Part shown: one piece after another, positions 1 to 9,604 of the stretch
How the letters are laid out: every line of letters begins with the position of its first letter
Numbering within the stretch: the stretch's first letter is position 1
DNA from: Trachelipus rathkii
Taxonomy: Eukaryota > Arthropoda > Malacostraca > Isopoda > Trachelipodidae
Length of the DNA stretch: 16,216 nt
Direction of reading: 5' to 3'
Assembly: GCA_015478945.1 (NCBI GenBank)
Contig: JABUQX010002224.1
Span: 17,501-33,716, forward strand
Program-made: the position numbers and the translations under genes
Notes under the pieces: model-generated
Seen by the model: only the letters and a program-made list of their open reading frames with translations
What the model was told of the DNA's origin: nothing
The model's database searches: none

Positions 1-938
1 AGAGGGGTGATTCGGTCCACTCTAAAATAAAAAATAAAAATAAAAATTTTCACTCATTCAATAGCCAGGCGGTAGTACTACAAGTTTTATTTAGATCATC
101 TTTAATTCTAGAGAGTTTTTATATTTTTTAAAAATATAATAAATTAGGAAAGTCAAATGGCCTTCAAATAGATTCTACTTTATGAATGTGAGTTTTATAT
201 ACTTTGTTTATAAATAGAATTGTGGATGGTTCATAATTTATTTTTTGCAGTGTATGAGCACTCAAGTATTTAGCTAATATATGGGGCAAAGTAAATTTTT
301 TGTTCAAAGCAGTTATTAGTGGGCAATATAGGGCCTAATTTAGAGGGGCGATTCACCCCGCCGTAAAAATTGTTGGAGGGGTGACTCGGACGCATTGTTT
401 TTCCGTATAATATATATATTATTGACATTTTTATTACTTATAATTAATTTAATTAATATAATAATTAGTTACTTATATTAAGTAAAAATTAATCCTAAAA
501 TAACAATGAAATTTATATATATAAAAACATACGAATTCCAAAAGTGTCAATCTATTACATCAGCAGAGGAGAGGGGATGAAAGAACCCATTATTTTTATT
601 CTTATTTATAGTATCATATTAAATATTTTTTCATTATTCTCAATTAATATGATAACGGCAAATTAATATATTAAGTAAAATTAAAATAAAAATTGAATTT
701 ATACTTAAAAGAGGAATTTAAACAGATGGTCCGATTTACCCCTCCAAGGTGGGGGTGACTGAGCTTTATTTAAACTTTAATAAAACTATTATTTTTAAAA
801 TTACATTATTTTTTTGTGTGCTTTTGACCTACTATAGGGCCTTGATTTAAAAAAAAAAAAAAAATCAAAAAGGGCATTAGGGGAGGGTCGGGAACGAATT
901 ATACCTATATGGTCGAAGTCTCCGACCGCGCCCGACGC
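1..938 (+). mobile_element. 991-bp TIR element, copy A (left end cut by the window)
   Basis: This is the first of three copies of an unrecognised repeat. It aligns along its length with 6523-7513 in the same orientation and with 1381-2371 in reverse. Shared landmarks include GGGGTGATTCGGTCCACTCT at 4-23, the block AGCCAGGCGGTAGTACTACA at 63-82, the core CACCCCGCCGTAAAAATTG near 355-373, and the right terminus ending CCCGACGC at 938, followed by TA. About 35 bp of its left end lie outside the window. I see no open reading frame of note, so it is probably a non-autonomous (MITE-like) element. The right terminus is more diverged than in the other copies. The family is not one I recognise. Confidence 0.8.
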
Positions 939-1312
939 TAAATCTTAAAAAAAAAATTAATGAAACGAACATGTAATCAAATTAATTTTGTATTACAAGA
1001 TGAACAGCTATAAGCTATAAAAAAAAAAAAAATGACGTTCTAAGAAAAAAAGTTACTCAAAGTTTAGAAAAATAGCATAGGCTTTCCTTATACTCTAACT
1101 GAATGGAATTTCATTCTATTGTGCTTTACAAAGTAGGCGACTATAGAAATTGCATGGAAAGGGAAGACTATAACCAACAGGTAAAATTTTATTTTTCGGC
1201 AGTACTAATTTTTTTAAGAGTCCATTTTCAATATTTGTTGGGTTCGATTAAATAAATTGATACTTCATTATATCGATACATGGAATTGATATTTGGTTAT
1301 TATATATATATC

Positions 1313-1345
<33 letters not shown>

Positions 1346-1380
1346 TATATATATATTATATTATATATATTATATATATA
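939..1380. other. AT-rich spacer between copies A and B, ending in a (TA)n array
   Basis: This 442-bp stretch separates the two inverted 991-bp copies. It holds A-runs near 949-958 and 1020-1033, an unassigned AT-rich sequence, and an imperfect (TA)n microsatellite from about 1300 that runs directly into the terminus of copy B. I see no coding sequence or RNA gene in it. Confidence 0.6.
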
Positions 1381-2371
1381 GCGTCGGGCGGGTGACGTGG
1401 ACCACTTTTAGGTAAACTTGGTTCTCCGATCTCACCCTAATGACTTTTTGGAAAAATTTTTTTTTTGTAAATCACGGCCCTATAGTCGGGCATAAGCAGC
1501 ACAAAAAAATAATAATGTAATTCTATAATTAAAGTTTTACTTAAAGTTTGAATAAACGCCGTCAAGCCTGACCGTGAGGGGTGAAGCGGACCAGCCATTG
1601 AAGGGGTGACTCGGACATCTGTTTAAATTCGTCTTTTAACGTATAATTTCAATTTTATATTTAAATTTTTACTTAAATATAATTATTTATCATATTAAAT
1701 TCGTAATAGAATTAAAAATGTCAATAATGAAAATAAAAGCAAAATATAATAAGGGTGGTCGATTCAGCCCCTCTCCCGCCCAAAAATTTGAACACTTTTT
1801 TGAAGCGTCGTTTTTTTAATTAATTTCATTTTTAAAAAATTTTTCACTTACATATATGTAACTTTTATTAGGGCATTAAATTAATTATCACGTAATTAAA
1901 TCGTCAATAATAAACTAAATAACGAACAATGGTGGTCCGAGCCACCCCCCCATCAATTTTTACGGCGGGGTGGATCGGACCAAGTTAGGCCCCGTTTTTT
2001 TTGCCACTAATACTGCTTGGGATCAAAAATTTACTTTGCCCAGTTTAAAGCTAACATACTCTAGTGTATCCACTGAAAAAATATTAAGAATGATCCACAA
2101 TTTTTCATTTTATAACGAAGTTTAAAAAAAAAACGCATTTTTCAAAGTGAGTTAATATTGAGGAAATTTTGTACCCTAATTTCTAGCATTTTTTAAAAAT
2201 ATAAAAAATTTCTAGAATTAAAGATGTCTAAATAAACTTGTCTAGTAGCTACCGGGCGTGGCTATAAAAAGACGACAAAAAATTTTTTTTTTTATTTATT
2301 TTTTTTATTTCTATTTAGAGTGGACGCAATCACCCCTCCTAAAGAAGCGGGCCTGGTCACCCCGCCGACGC
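1381..2371 (-). mobile_element. 991-bp TIR element, copy B (complete, reverse orientation)
   Basis: This is a full-length copy with both termini visible. The left end reads GCGTCGGGCGGGTGACGTGG and the right end, reverse-complemented, reads GCGTCGGCGGGGTGACCAGG, giving an imperfect inverted terminal repeat of about 16 bp. TA lies immediately outside both ends, which fits a TA target site. The flanking (TA)n arrays prevent proof. Inside, the motif GGGGTGACTCGGACC and its complement recur, for example the direct pair at about 1577-1613. A hairpin pairs 14 of 15 bases (1934-1948 with 1967-1981). No credible protein is encoded. Superfamily is unassigned; a TA target would suit Tc1/mariner-like mobilisation, but that is inference. 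Confidence 0.82.
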
Positions 2372-2496
2372 TAATATTATAATATATATATAATTATATA
2401 TATTATATATATAATTAATATATAATATATATATAATTAATATAATATATATATATATTATTATATATTATATATATAGTATATATATATATAATT
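2372..2496. repeat. (TA)n imperfect microsatellite
   Basis: A run of TA dinucleotides with ATT and AAT interruptions lies between the terminus of copy B and the start of the reverse transcriptase pseudogene region. Confidence 0.9.
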
Positions 2497-2509
2497 AAAG
2501 GTATTAGAA

Positions 2510-3407
2510 AAACAAAGATGTCTCCGACCTGTCGACCCGGCGCCCGTCCGTATCCTGTCGTCAATGTCCCTCCTGGTGGAGTGGGGGATGTTGAGCATTC
2601 TTGTAGCTTCCCCCCGGGGAAGAAGTGTCTTCATCTTGAAGAGCTCCTTTCCCAGAGTTGAGCCAACAGTTTTGCCATGTGAAGGCGACGCCCATCAAAA
2701 CGAAACCATTAAAACCCTCAAAAATTCAACAGCATCAGGCCCAGACTCCATATCCAACCTGCACATAAAACACCTGGGAGAAAACGCAGTCCTCCTAATT
2801 ACAGACATCTTTAATAAATCCTGGCAACTCAACTACATTCCCCCAATCTGGAAACAAGCATACATAATCCCTAAACTCAAACCAAAAAAAAGACCCCAAC
2901 TCCCCCTCCTCCTATTGCCCAATTTCTCTGCTTTGTTCCATCAGTAAATTGCTAGAGAAATTAATATTAAATAAAATTTCCCAATCTATCCCTCTCTCAG
3001 ACTTCCAACATGGATTTAAAAGCAACCACTCTACAACCACAGCCCTCACTTCCCTCACATAACACATCATTAATGTCTTCAACCAATCACCTTCCCATAG
3101 ATCTATACTCCCAGGCATAACATAGCAAGCATTTGACAACGCGTCCCACATCACCTCCTAATTCATTAATACGCTCCCTTCCCTTTAGAAAATATGACAA
3201 AAGATGGCTTCCCTCTTCCTCAACCAACCGTTTTGGCAAGTATTATACAACACAACCTCCGCCACTTCTATCAAATCAAAACGGTGTCCGCACAGGGAGC
3301 CATTCTCTCCATTTTTATTCAACTTTTTCACTGCAGACCTACCCACCCCAATTCACCACTCCACCAAACTTATCACGTATGCAGACGACATTAGCCTCAT
3401 TTCTCAA
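2510..3407 (+). pseudogene. Jockey/I-like non-LTR retrotransposon reverse transcriptase, 5' part (interrupted)
   Basis: These are remnants of a reverse transcriptase that would copy element RNA at a nicked target site. Reading frames shift several times. At 2738-2782 the frame gives GPDSISNLHIKHLG, followed by a PPIWK motif, as in fingers-region RT motifs of Jockey-like elements. A second frame (2913-3061) reads PISLLCSISKLLEKL and then FQHGFKSNHSTTTALTSLT. A degraded motif A (AFDNASH) follows at 3129-3146, preceded by a stop at 3123 where the catalytic block should be. Motif B survives partly as ILSPFLFNFF-like sequence, and motif C is YADD at 3378-3389 (in LITYADDISLIS). The pseudogene then stops at 3407, where the hAT element is inserted, and resumes at 10317. 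The GC-rich stretch 2520-2660 is probably upstream element sequence, but I cannot assign a domain to it. Clade assignment is by motif style only. Confidence 0.85.
3400..3407. repeat. Left 8-bp target-site duplication of the hAT element
   Basis: TTTCTCAA directly precedes CAGGGCT. It matches TTTCTCAT after the right terminus at 7 of 8 bases. An 8-bp duplication is the hallmark length for the hAT superfamily. Confidence 0.8.
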
Positions 3408-3592
3408 CAGGGCTGCGGAGCCTGCAAATTTTTTTCCGGCTCCGACTCCGGCATTTTAAAATTACCCGGCTCCGACTCCGGCTCAAGCATTTTAAAATTA
3501 CTCAGCTAGAAATAGAACTACAGGCACCCCAAAGATTTCCCGGCTCCGGGTCCGGCTCCGGCATTTTAAAATTGTGCGGCTCGCGCTCCGAC
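3408..3592. repeat. hAT left terminus and subterminal GGCTCCG repeats
   Basis: After the terminal CAGGGCT (3408-3414) come three related units, each made of a CCGGCTCCGACTCCGGC-like block followed by ATTTTAAAATT. They lie at about 3436-3464, 3466-3500 and 3539-3573, with a further degraded GGCTCG/GCTCCG block to 3592. Subterminal repeats of this kind are typical transposase-binding regions in hAT elements; binding here is inferred. Confidence 0.75.
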
Positions 3593-3974
3593 CCCCCTTG
3601 TTATTATTCCTTCTCCATTTACAGTGCATGAAAATCATTAATTCTGATACAAAATTTTGAGGGTATGATGCAAATAAAATGTTTCGCTAAATAAATCTAC
3701 TAATTAATTAAAACATTTAGAAAATATTTCATCAATATAAGAATGTTAAGAAAATTTGAAGAATAATTCACATTCTTCCTAAATTTTATATAATTCCTCT
3801 TTGAACGATGAATTGCCTGTTCAGTTACGTAATATAATTTTATTATTTTTTTTTTCTAAAAAAGAATAAAATCATATTTTTAGATTCATCCTAAAGTTTA
3901 ATAATAAGTTTGCCTTGTTTGACTATGAGGCGCTGAACATATATAACAGGCAATTTTATTTCAAAATAGAATTT

Positions 3975-3976
<2 letters not shown>
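3593..3976. other. Unassigned AT-rich sequence inside the hAT element
   Basis: This is AT-rich sequence with a T-run near 3846-3855. I see no open frame, RNA gene or recognisable repeat in it. Confidence 0.5.
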
Positions 3977-4052
<76 letters not shown>

Positions 4053-4112
4053 CTATATAAATACATTATAATATAATATATATATTATAATATATATATA
4101 TATATATAATAA
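3977..4112. repeat. (TA)n microsatellite
   Basis: A nearly uninterrupted TA tract about 135 bp long, becoming imperfect towards its right end. Confidence 0.95.
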
Positions 4113-4155
4113 TCAGTGGGGCTCGTGGTCAAAATATGCATGCGTATACAAATCA

Positions 4156-4170
4156 ATATATTTATATATC

Positions 4171-4266
<96 letters not shown>

Positions 4267-4272
4267 TATATG
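4156..4272. repeat. (TA)n microsatellite
   Basis: A second TA tract, separated from the first by about 43 bp that contain a ATGCATGCGTATAC-like alternating purine-pyrimidine stretch. It is interrupted once by GAATTTA. Confidence 0.93.
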
Positions 4273-4600
4273 GTCAGCCTCTAAGAAGGCCACAATCCAT
4301 ATCTCAACAAACTAACAAGCAGGCTACCAGGAAAGGAAAATACATTGATGGAATGGGGCTGGTCCAATTTTAGTGCGGGAAAAAAAAAAAAAAAACAAAA
4401 AACGAACAAAATGCTACAGGCGAAAGGAAACATTTTTGGAATCCTCGTAAATTTTGGGTAGGAAAATATAAAAAAAAATAAAAAAAATTATTGTCATAAT
4501 TATAGTAAATATGATTAAAGAGCCTATTTAGAGACCCTTTATTGGTTACTCGTTAAAATAATAGACTTTCTAGTAAATTTTGCTTTTTTTTTTAACTAAG
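4273..4600. other. Unassigned sequence inside the hAT element
   Basis: This is non-coding sequence containing an A-run of about 16 bases at 4380-4395 and further A/T runs. I see no recognised gene or repeat. Confidence 0.45.
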
Positions 4601-4609
4601 AATACCCCA

Positions 4610-4835
4610 AGGGTAATACGCACCGATGGCAGGAGTCGGTGGGTCTCTCGGCCTTCCGGGGAACTATGGGGGTAGGACTATTCCCCCTCCGGGGAGGGTC
4701 TCCGGAACGCTCCCCCGCTCTTTGGTATTTGGGTTGTCGGCGGTGTTCCTCCGCCCCTCCCCTACGGGGTATGAAAACGTCCCCCCTGTGTTCGCCCGTC
4801 GGCTGAGGCCCGAAATTGCCCGTGTAGGGTAATAC
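4610..4835. mobile_element. GC-rich 206-bp block bounded by a 10-bp direct repeat
   Basis: The identical decamer AGGGTAATAC occurs at 4610-4619 and 4826-4835. Between them lies a strongly GC-rich block (4620-4825) in an otherwise AT-rich region, with phrases such as CTCCGGGGAGGGTCTCCGGA. The pattern of an abrupt composition change plus a perfect short direct repeat suggests a small insertion with a target-site duplication. There is no visible poly-A tail at the right junction and no clear RNA polymerase III box pair. The - strand stays open through the block, but the peptide resembles nothing I recognise. It could instead be a fragment of a GC-rich satellite. Confidence 0.45.
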
Positions 4836-4899
4836 CTTTAAATAATATATACTATATATATATACTATGTCCAGCACCCCCCAAAAAAATAGCCAATTT

Positions 4900-5140
4900 T
4901 GTTTAATTTTTTTTTTTTTTTTTTTTTAACCATTTCCGGAACCAAAATTTTAGCAAGGAGTTATAAAAATGTATTTCATTTCCGCTGTAGGCTTTTGTAG
5001 TTTTCGAGATATATTTTTATTTTTTATTTTTTTTTTTTTTATTTTTTTTTTTTTTTTAACAGTTTCCTCAGTAAAATTTTGCCAGGATTTAGCATGTATT
5101 CCTTTTGCCAGGTAGCTGTTGTGTTATTGAGATATGATTG
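4900..5140. repeat. Two diverged tandem units of about 115 bp, each led by a T-run
   Basis: Both units begin with a long T-run, then AACC/AACA..TTTC, then AAAATTTT(A/G)(G/C)C(A/C)AGGA, then ATGTATT, and end in a GAGATAT(A/G) phrase (near 5004 and 5130). This marks an old tandem duplication. No function is evident. Confidence 0.5.
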
Positions 5141-5158
5141 TTGGCTTTCTAGGGCTGG

Positions 5159-5161
<3 letters not shown>

Positions 5162-5212
<51 letters not shown>

Positions 5213-5303
5213 ATTTATTATTATATAAATATATATATTATATATATATATATATATATAATTATATATATTATATTATATATGTAGTATAATATATATA
5301 TAT
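5162..5303. repeat. (TA)n imperfect microsatellite
   Basis: A TA tract with ATT interruptions, followed by ordinary AT-rich sequence. Confidence 0.93.
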
Positions 5304-6169
5304 GAAAATTCATATTTTTGGTCCTTACATTTAATTTATAAAGAAGCTCAAATTTCTTCCTTCGGCTGTTTCATATATAATCACTGACTGTATTACAAAT
5401 ATTCTACATGTTTGAATTTTATATGGCCTAGCAACACTCAGGAAACACATTTTTAATGAAGACTTAAATCGATAGCTAATCCATATACGCGGCGTATTTA
5501 CAATCTCAATGCTCATATTATTAAACAGCACAAAATCAGTAATAAAATAATAGAAAACGTATTATTATCAAATAGAACTCCACGCACAATCCTTATTATT
5601 AATAACGAAAATATTGCAACTGATCTGAGGCAGAGGCAATCTATATCGTAGCCGAATTTGAGTCAAACACGTTTTCAGCGACTCTAACGTTGAGTCAATA
5701 ATTATTCATATGAATTAGGAATCAAATAAGTCGATATAAAGAATGACAATGAAATAAATAATTATTTTAATTATGTTATTAATTATGGTTATTATTTTTA
5801 TTTATTATTATTTTAATATTAATATATTATAATATTTTAATATTATTTTTATTTTAATATTATTATTATTATTAATATTATTATTAATATTTATTATTTA
5901 TATTATTTATTATGTTATGTTAATAATATTATTATTATTTCTTGCTAATGCAATTTAAATAGGGATTATTTAAAAAAAATGACCTGATATAATGACTCGT
6001 CAGGCACATCCAAGTTGCCTTGCCTTAGAGAATAAGGAACTATTCTTTTTGAGCTCAGCGAGTATTAACAATTGCACCGATCGCTACTATTAAAATAGGA
6101 ATCGAGTAGAAACTGATGCGGCATCTTAAGTTAGACTTCGAACGAATCATTAATATAAATATTAATAAT
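5304..6169. other. Unassigned AT-rich region with a (TTA)n-like low-complexity core
   Basis: This part of the hAT element has no reading frame that I can support. Positions 5758-5940 are low-complexity TTA/ATT-rich sequence. The stretches either side (5310-5750 and 5941-6160) are more complex but resemble no family I know. They may be internal hAT sequence or another degraded insertion. Confidence 0.45.
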
Positions 6170-6216
6170 ATACATATATAATATATATTATAATATATAT
6201 ATATTATATATTTATA

Positions 6217-6251
<35 letters not shown>

Positions 6252-6459
6252 CTTATATATATGGTGACTTTTTAATACTTTTTGGGCTCACTAAGGCAAG
6301 TAGGCGTTGCCACCCTGCTACCCCAAAAAAATCTCAAGTGATATATATATATTTATATATATATATATATATATAGTATATATATACATACATATAAAAA
6401 TATACTATTATATATATATAATATGATTATATAATATATATATATATATATATTATATA

Positions 6460-6494
<35 letters not shown>

Positions 6495-6522
6495 AGATAT
6501 AACGGTATATTATATATATATA
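6170..6522. repeat. (TA)n arrays (6170-6262 and 6341-6522) around a 78-bp complex spacer
   Basis: Two imperfect TA arrays flank a short complex spacer (6263-6340) that I do not recognise. The second array runs straight into the left terminus of copy C of the 991-bp element. Confidence 0.88.
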
Positions 6523-7513
6523 GCGACGGGCGGGGTGGACCAGGCCCGCCTCTTCAGGAGGGGTGATTCGGTCCACTCTAACATAAAATAAAAAATACAT
6601 AAAAAAAAAAAATTTTTTTTTTCACTCATTTTATAGCCACGCGGTAGTACTACAAATTTTATTTAGATCATATTTAATTCTAGAAAGTTTTTATATTTTT
6701 AAAAAATGTTAGAAATTAGGGTAAAAATTTCTTCAATAGAACTTCACTTTTGAAAAAATGTGTTTTTTTTAACTTCGTTAAAAAATGAAAAATTGTGGAT
6801 CGATTTTAATTATTTTTTCAGTGGATACCCTCGAGTATGTTAGCTTTAAACTGGCAAAGTAAATTTTTGATCCAAGCAGTAATAAGTGGCAAAAAACGGG
6901 GCCTAACTTGGTCCGATACCCCGCCGTAAAAATTGATGGAGGGGTGGCTGGGACCACCATGGTTTTTCGTATTTTACGTATTATTATTGACATTTTTATT
7001 AATTATTTATAAAATTAATTTAAATGTAATAAAAAGGTTACTTATAATTAAGTGAAAATTTTTTAAAAAAAGGAAAAATTTTACACATAAAAAAAACGAG
7101 TTCAAAAGTGTAAATTTTTGTGCGAGAGGGGGAATCGGACCACCTATTTATATTTCGTTTTTATTATCATTATTGACATTTTAATTACTTATTACGAATT
7201 TTAATATCATAAATAACTTATTATATTAAAAAAATTAAAATATAAAATTCAATTTATACGTAAAAGAAATTTAAACAGATGGTCCGAGTCACCCTCAATG
7301 GTGGTCCGCTTCACCTCCACGGTCAGGCTGACTCGGCGTTATTCAATTTTAATAAAATTTTATTCATTTAGAAATTCATTATTATTTTTTTTTGTGTGCT
7401 TATGCCCTGACTATAGGGCGTGATTTACAAAAAAAAAAAATTTCCAAAAGTGCATTAGGGGAGAGTCGGGAAACCAAGTTATACCTAAAGTGGTCCACGT
7501 CACCCCGCCGACC
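6523..7513 (+). mobile_element. 991-bp TIR element, copy C (complete, nested in the hAT element)
   Basis: The left terminus is GCGACGGGCGGGGTGGACCA. The right terminus, reverse-complemented, begins GGTCGGCGGGGTGACGTGG, one base short of the other copies. The length equals that of copy B. It sits between (TA)n arrays within the hAT element, so it moved after the hAT insertion or was captured with the array. Inside are two tandem-like modules: TATTGACATTTT...ATTA at about 6985 recurs as TATTGACATTTTAATTACTT at 7171, roughly 186 bp later. The GGTCCGA..CACCCC motif recurs near 6558, 6910, 7127, 7281, 7303 and 7490, in both orientations. A 71-codon frame on the - strand here is not credible as a gene. 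Confidence 0.82.
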
Positions 7514-7688
7514 TATAATATATATATAATCTATATATATATATATATATATAATTTATATATATATATAATACTAATATATATATATATTATATATATA
7601 ATTATTTAATATATAATATATATATATATATATTATATATATTCTATATATATATACCGGTATATATATAATATAATTATTATAATAT

Positions 7689-7720
<32 letters not shown>

Positions 7721-7744
7721 GTGATATATATAATAATATATATT
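7514..7744. repeat. (TA)n imperfect microsatellite
   Basis: This is the longest TA tract in the window, about 230 bp with interruptions. It begins exactly at the right terminus of copy C and ends where decayed hAT transposase sequence approaches. Confidence 0.93.
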
Positions 7745-9128
7745 CTTTCTTTCTAACTTTTAAATAATTTCTCTTTGCACAGCCCAACCATATGTAAATA
7801 ATTTATTCAAAACAATGTTCTTAAAAATAAAACCATCATAAAATCCTTCTTTAACGATGTCCTTAGATCTGTTTTTATTATTTTTTAAAGCAGAAAATAA
7901 GCTCTAACATTCACTTGAATAGGAGGCAAAGATGTAATTGTGCAAGCGCATCTTGCAAAATTTTAGATAGAATTGATTGCCTCATTAACTGATAACTTTT
8001 GATTTCCGGTCGATTTCATTATTCCATCTAATAACTTATGGAATTTCTACCTTTTATTTTCTAGAAGATATTTAGGTTTAATGTCCTTTACTAGTAGATT
8101 GTCTTTTTATTTTTTTTCAATCACTTTTCTGCTGCTCCATTTTCCCATGAATCTGGCAATGTGACTTCTCCTTCACTTTCATCTGACAAAAATTCTAACA
8201 AGGCGAGGATTCCTGAAACTGCTGAACTATTTGACTCCGGCCCAGATTTTCTGTTCGATAGCGTTGTTCATTTTAAGTCCTAGTTCACAAAGAACTCCTC
8301 GCTTTAAATATCAGATCTTCAGTTCTGGGAAAGATTCTAACAAAGATTGTAGACAAAAAAAATTTATTTTCAGTTTAACTTCTTTCCTTTCTTTTTCATG
8401 GAATTTATTTGTGATTGAATATCCGTTCCTATAAAATTTCCTGCAGTCAAGTCTTCTGATTGAATATTTTTTTGTTGAAAAGTATGGGTGTTTTAATAAT
8501 CTTCGAGTGTTTCGATTTGTTCCAACTGACTGTCGGAAGAGAAAAGTTCAGAAGTACCGGGCAGCCAATATACTACTACTATAATTTTTAGTTGCAGAGC
8601 CTTTAGACCTTTAGAGCATAAGACATGTACCTTCCCCATCTTGTCTCTTGCACCTAAGATTGCCTACTTTTGCAGCTTGATTTAGAACTTCATAACTTTG
8701 GGTACGTGGATCGTTTTGCTATTTGTCTCGCCTGCTTATAAGATTTGCTCTGATTGTGGAGACCATCACACACTGCTAACTGTAAAGTATGTGTGCAATG
8801 TTAACTTCATCGGAACATAGTCTTTTCATATTTTATCAGTTCATTCTGAAAACAACCTATTACTTCTTCGTTTTGACATTCAATAAAATCAGTATCCCAT
8901 TTTTACCAATTTCCTATTCCTCACCCTCATTGTCCTTATTTAATTTTTTCAATCGTACTGATCATATTTGATGCGTTATCCGTAACTAAGCTAATTACTT
9001 CTCTTGTTACTTCGAATTCGTCAAAGATGTTAGTAATAAAATTTTGAATATATTCGCTGAAATTTAATATTTTTTTCTTTTACTGCTAACGTTTTAGAAA
9101 TATGGTTTTTATCTTAACTGATACTTTA

Positions 9129-9193
9129 TTATATATATTATATATATATATATATATTATATATATTCTATATAATATTAATATATATATATA

Positions 9194-9238
<45 letters not shown>
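9129..9238. repeat. (TA)n microsatellite inside the transposase pseudogene
   Basis: A TA tract lies between the BED-finger part and the catalytic-core part of the transposase. It could occupy a former intron or simply have expanded in dead sequence. Confidence 0.9.
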
Positions 9239-9245
<7 letters not shown>

Positions 9246-9604
9246 TGAAAAATAATTTAGCTTTGCCCATGTAAGTATCCATTTTTAAATGCACAAAGCG
9301 TCCCTTTATGCAATTTTTAAGCTTATATTTTTGTTTATTTTTTTCTTTTTGAACTATTTTACAAATATTTTTTCCAGTCTAAAGGGATTTCCAGTTTCAA
9401 GCCCTTCTCCACATAAGTGCTTTAAATCTGTAATGCAAAGAACTCATTGGGTCCTATCTTTACACATTAATAATGAATTGTATTTGAATTTTTCACTTCA
9501 CATAGACAGAACAATTTATGGCACTGAAAAAAAAGGTTTCCCAAACTTATCTCAAATTTTAAAATTAGGTATCTTCCTTTTACCTTTACATATATCAATT
9601 TTTC
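9239..9604 (-). other. Stretch between transposase BED region and core, unassigned
   Basis: On the - strand this stretch should hold the transposase segment between the BED finger and the catalytic core, but I cannot recognise family motifs in any frame. The + strand is open from 9289 to 9657 (122 codons). Its product is hydrophobic and Phe-rich, as expected by chance from AT-rich sequence, so I do not call it a gene. Confidence 0.4.

Noticed and set aside
3977..4272. TA arrays as a replication origin or CRISPR-like array
   Set aside because: These are simple dinucleotide repeats with no spacer structure. Many similar arrays occur across the window, so this is ordinary microsatellite.
4626..4640. 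TGGCAGGAGTCGG as a possible RNA polymerase III A-box of a SINE
   Set aside because: The spacing within the box is off by one and no B-box (GGTTCGANNCC-like) follows at the right distance.
4596..4877. 93-codon frame on the - strand through the GC-rich block
   Set aside because: GC-rich DNA has few stops. The peptide is Arg/Pro-rich without a recognisable domain, and the block looks like an insertion.
6778..6993. 71-codon frame on the - strand in copy C
   Set aside because: The equivalent region in copies A and B does not preserve the frame, so it is not a conserved protein of the element.
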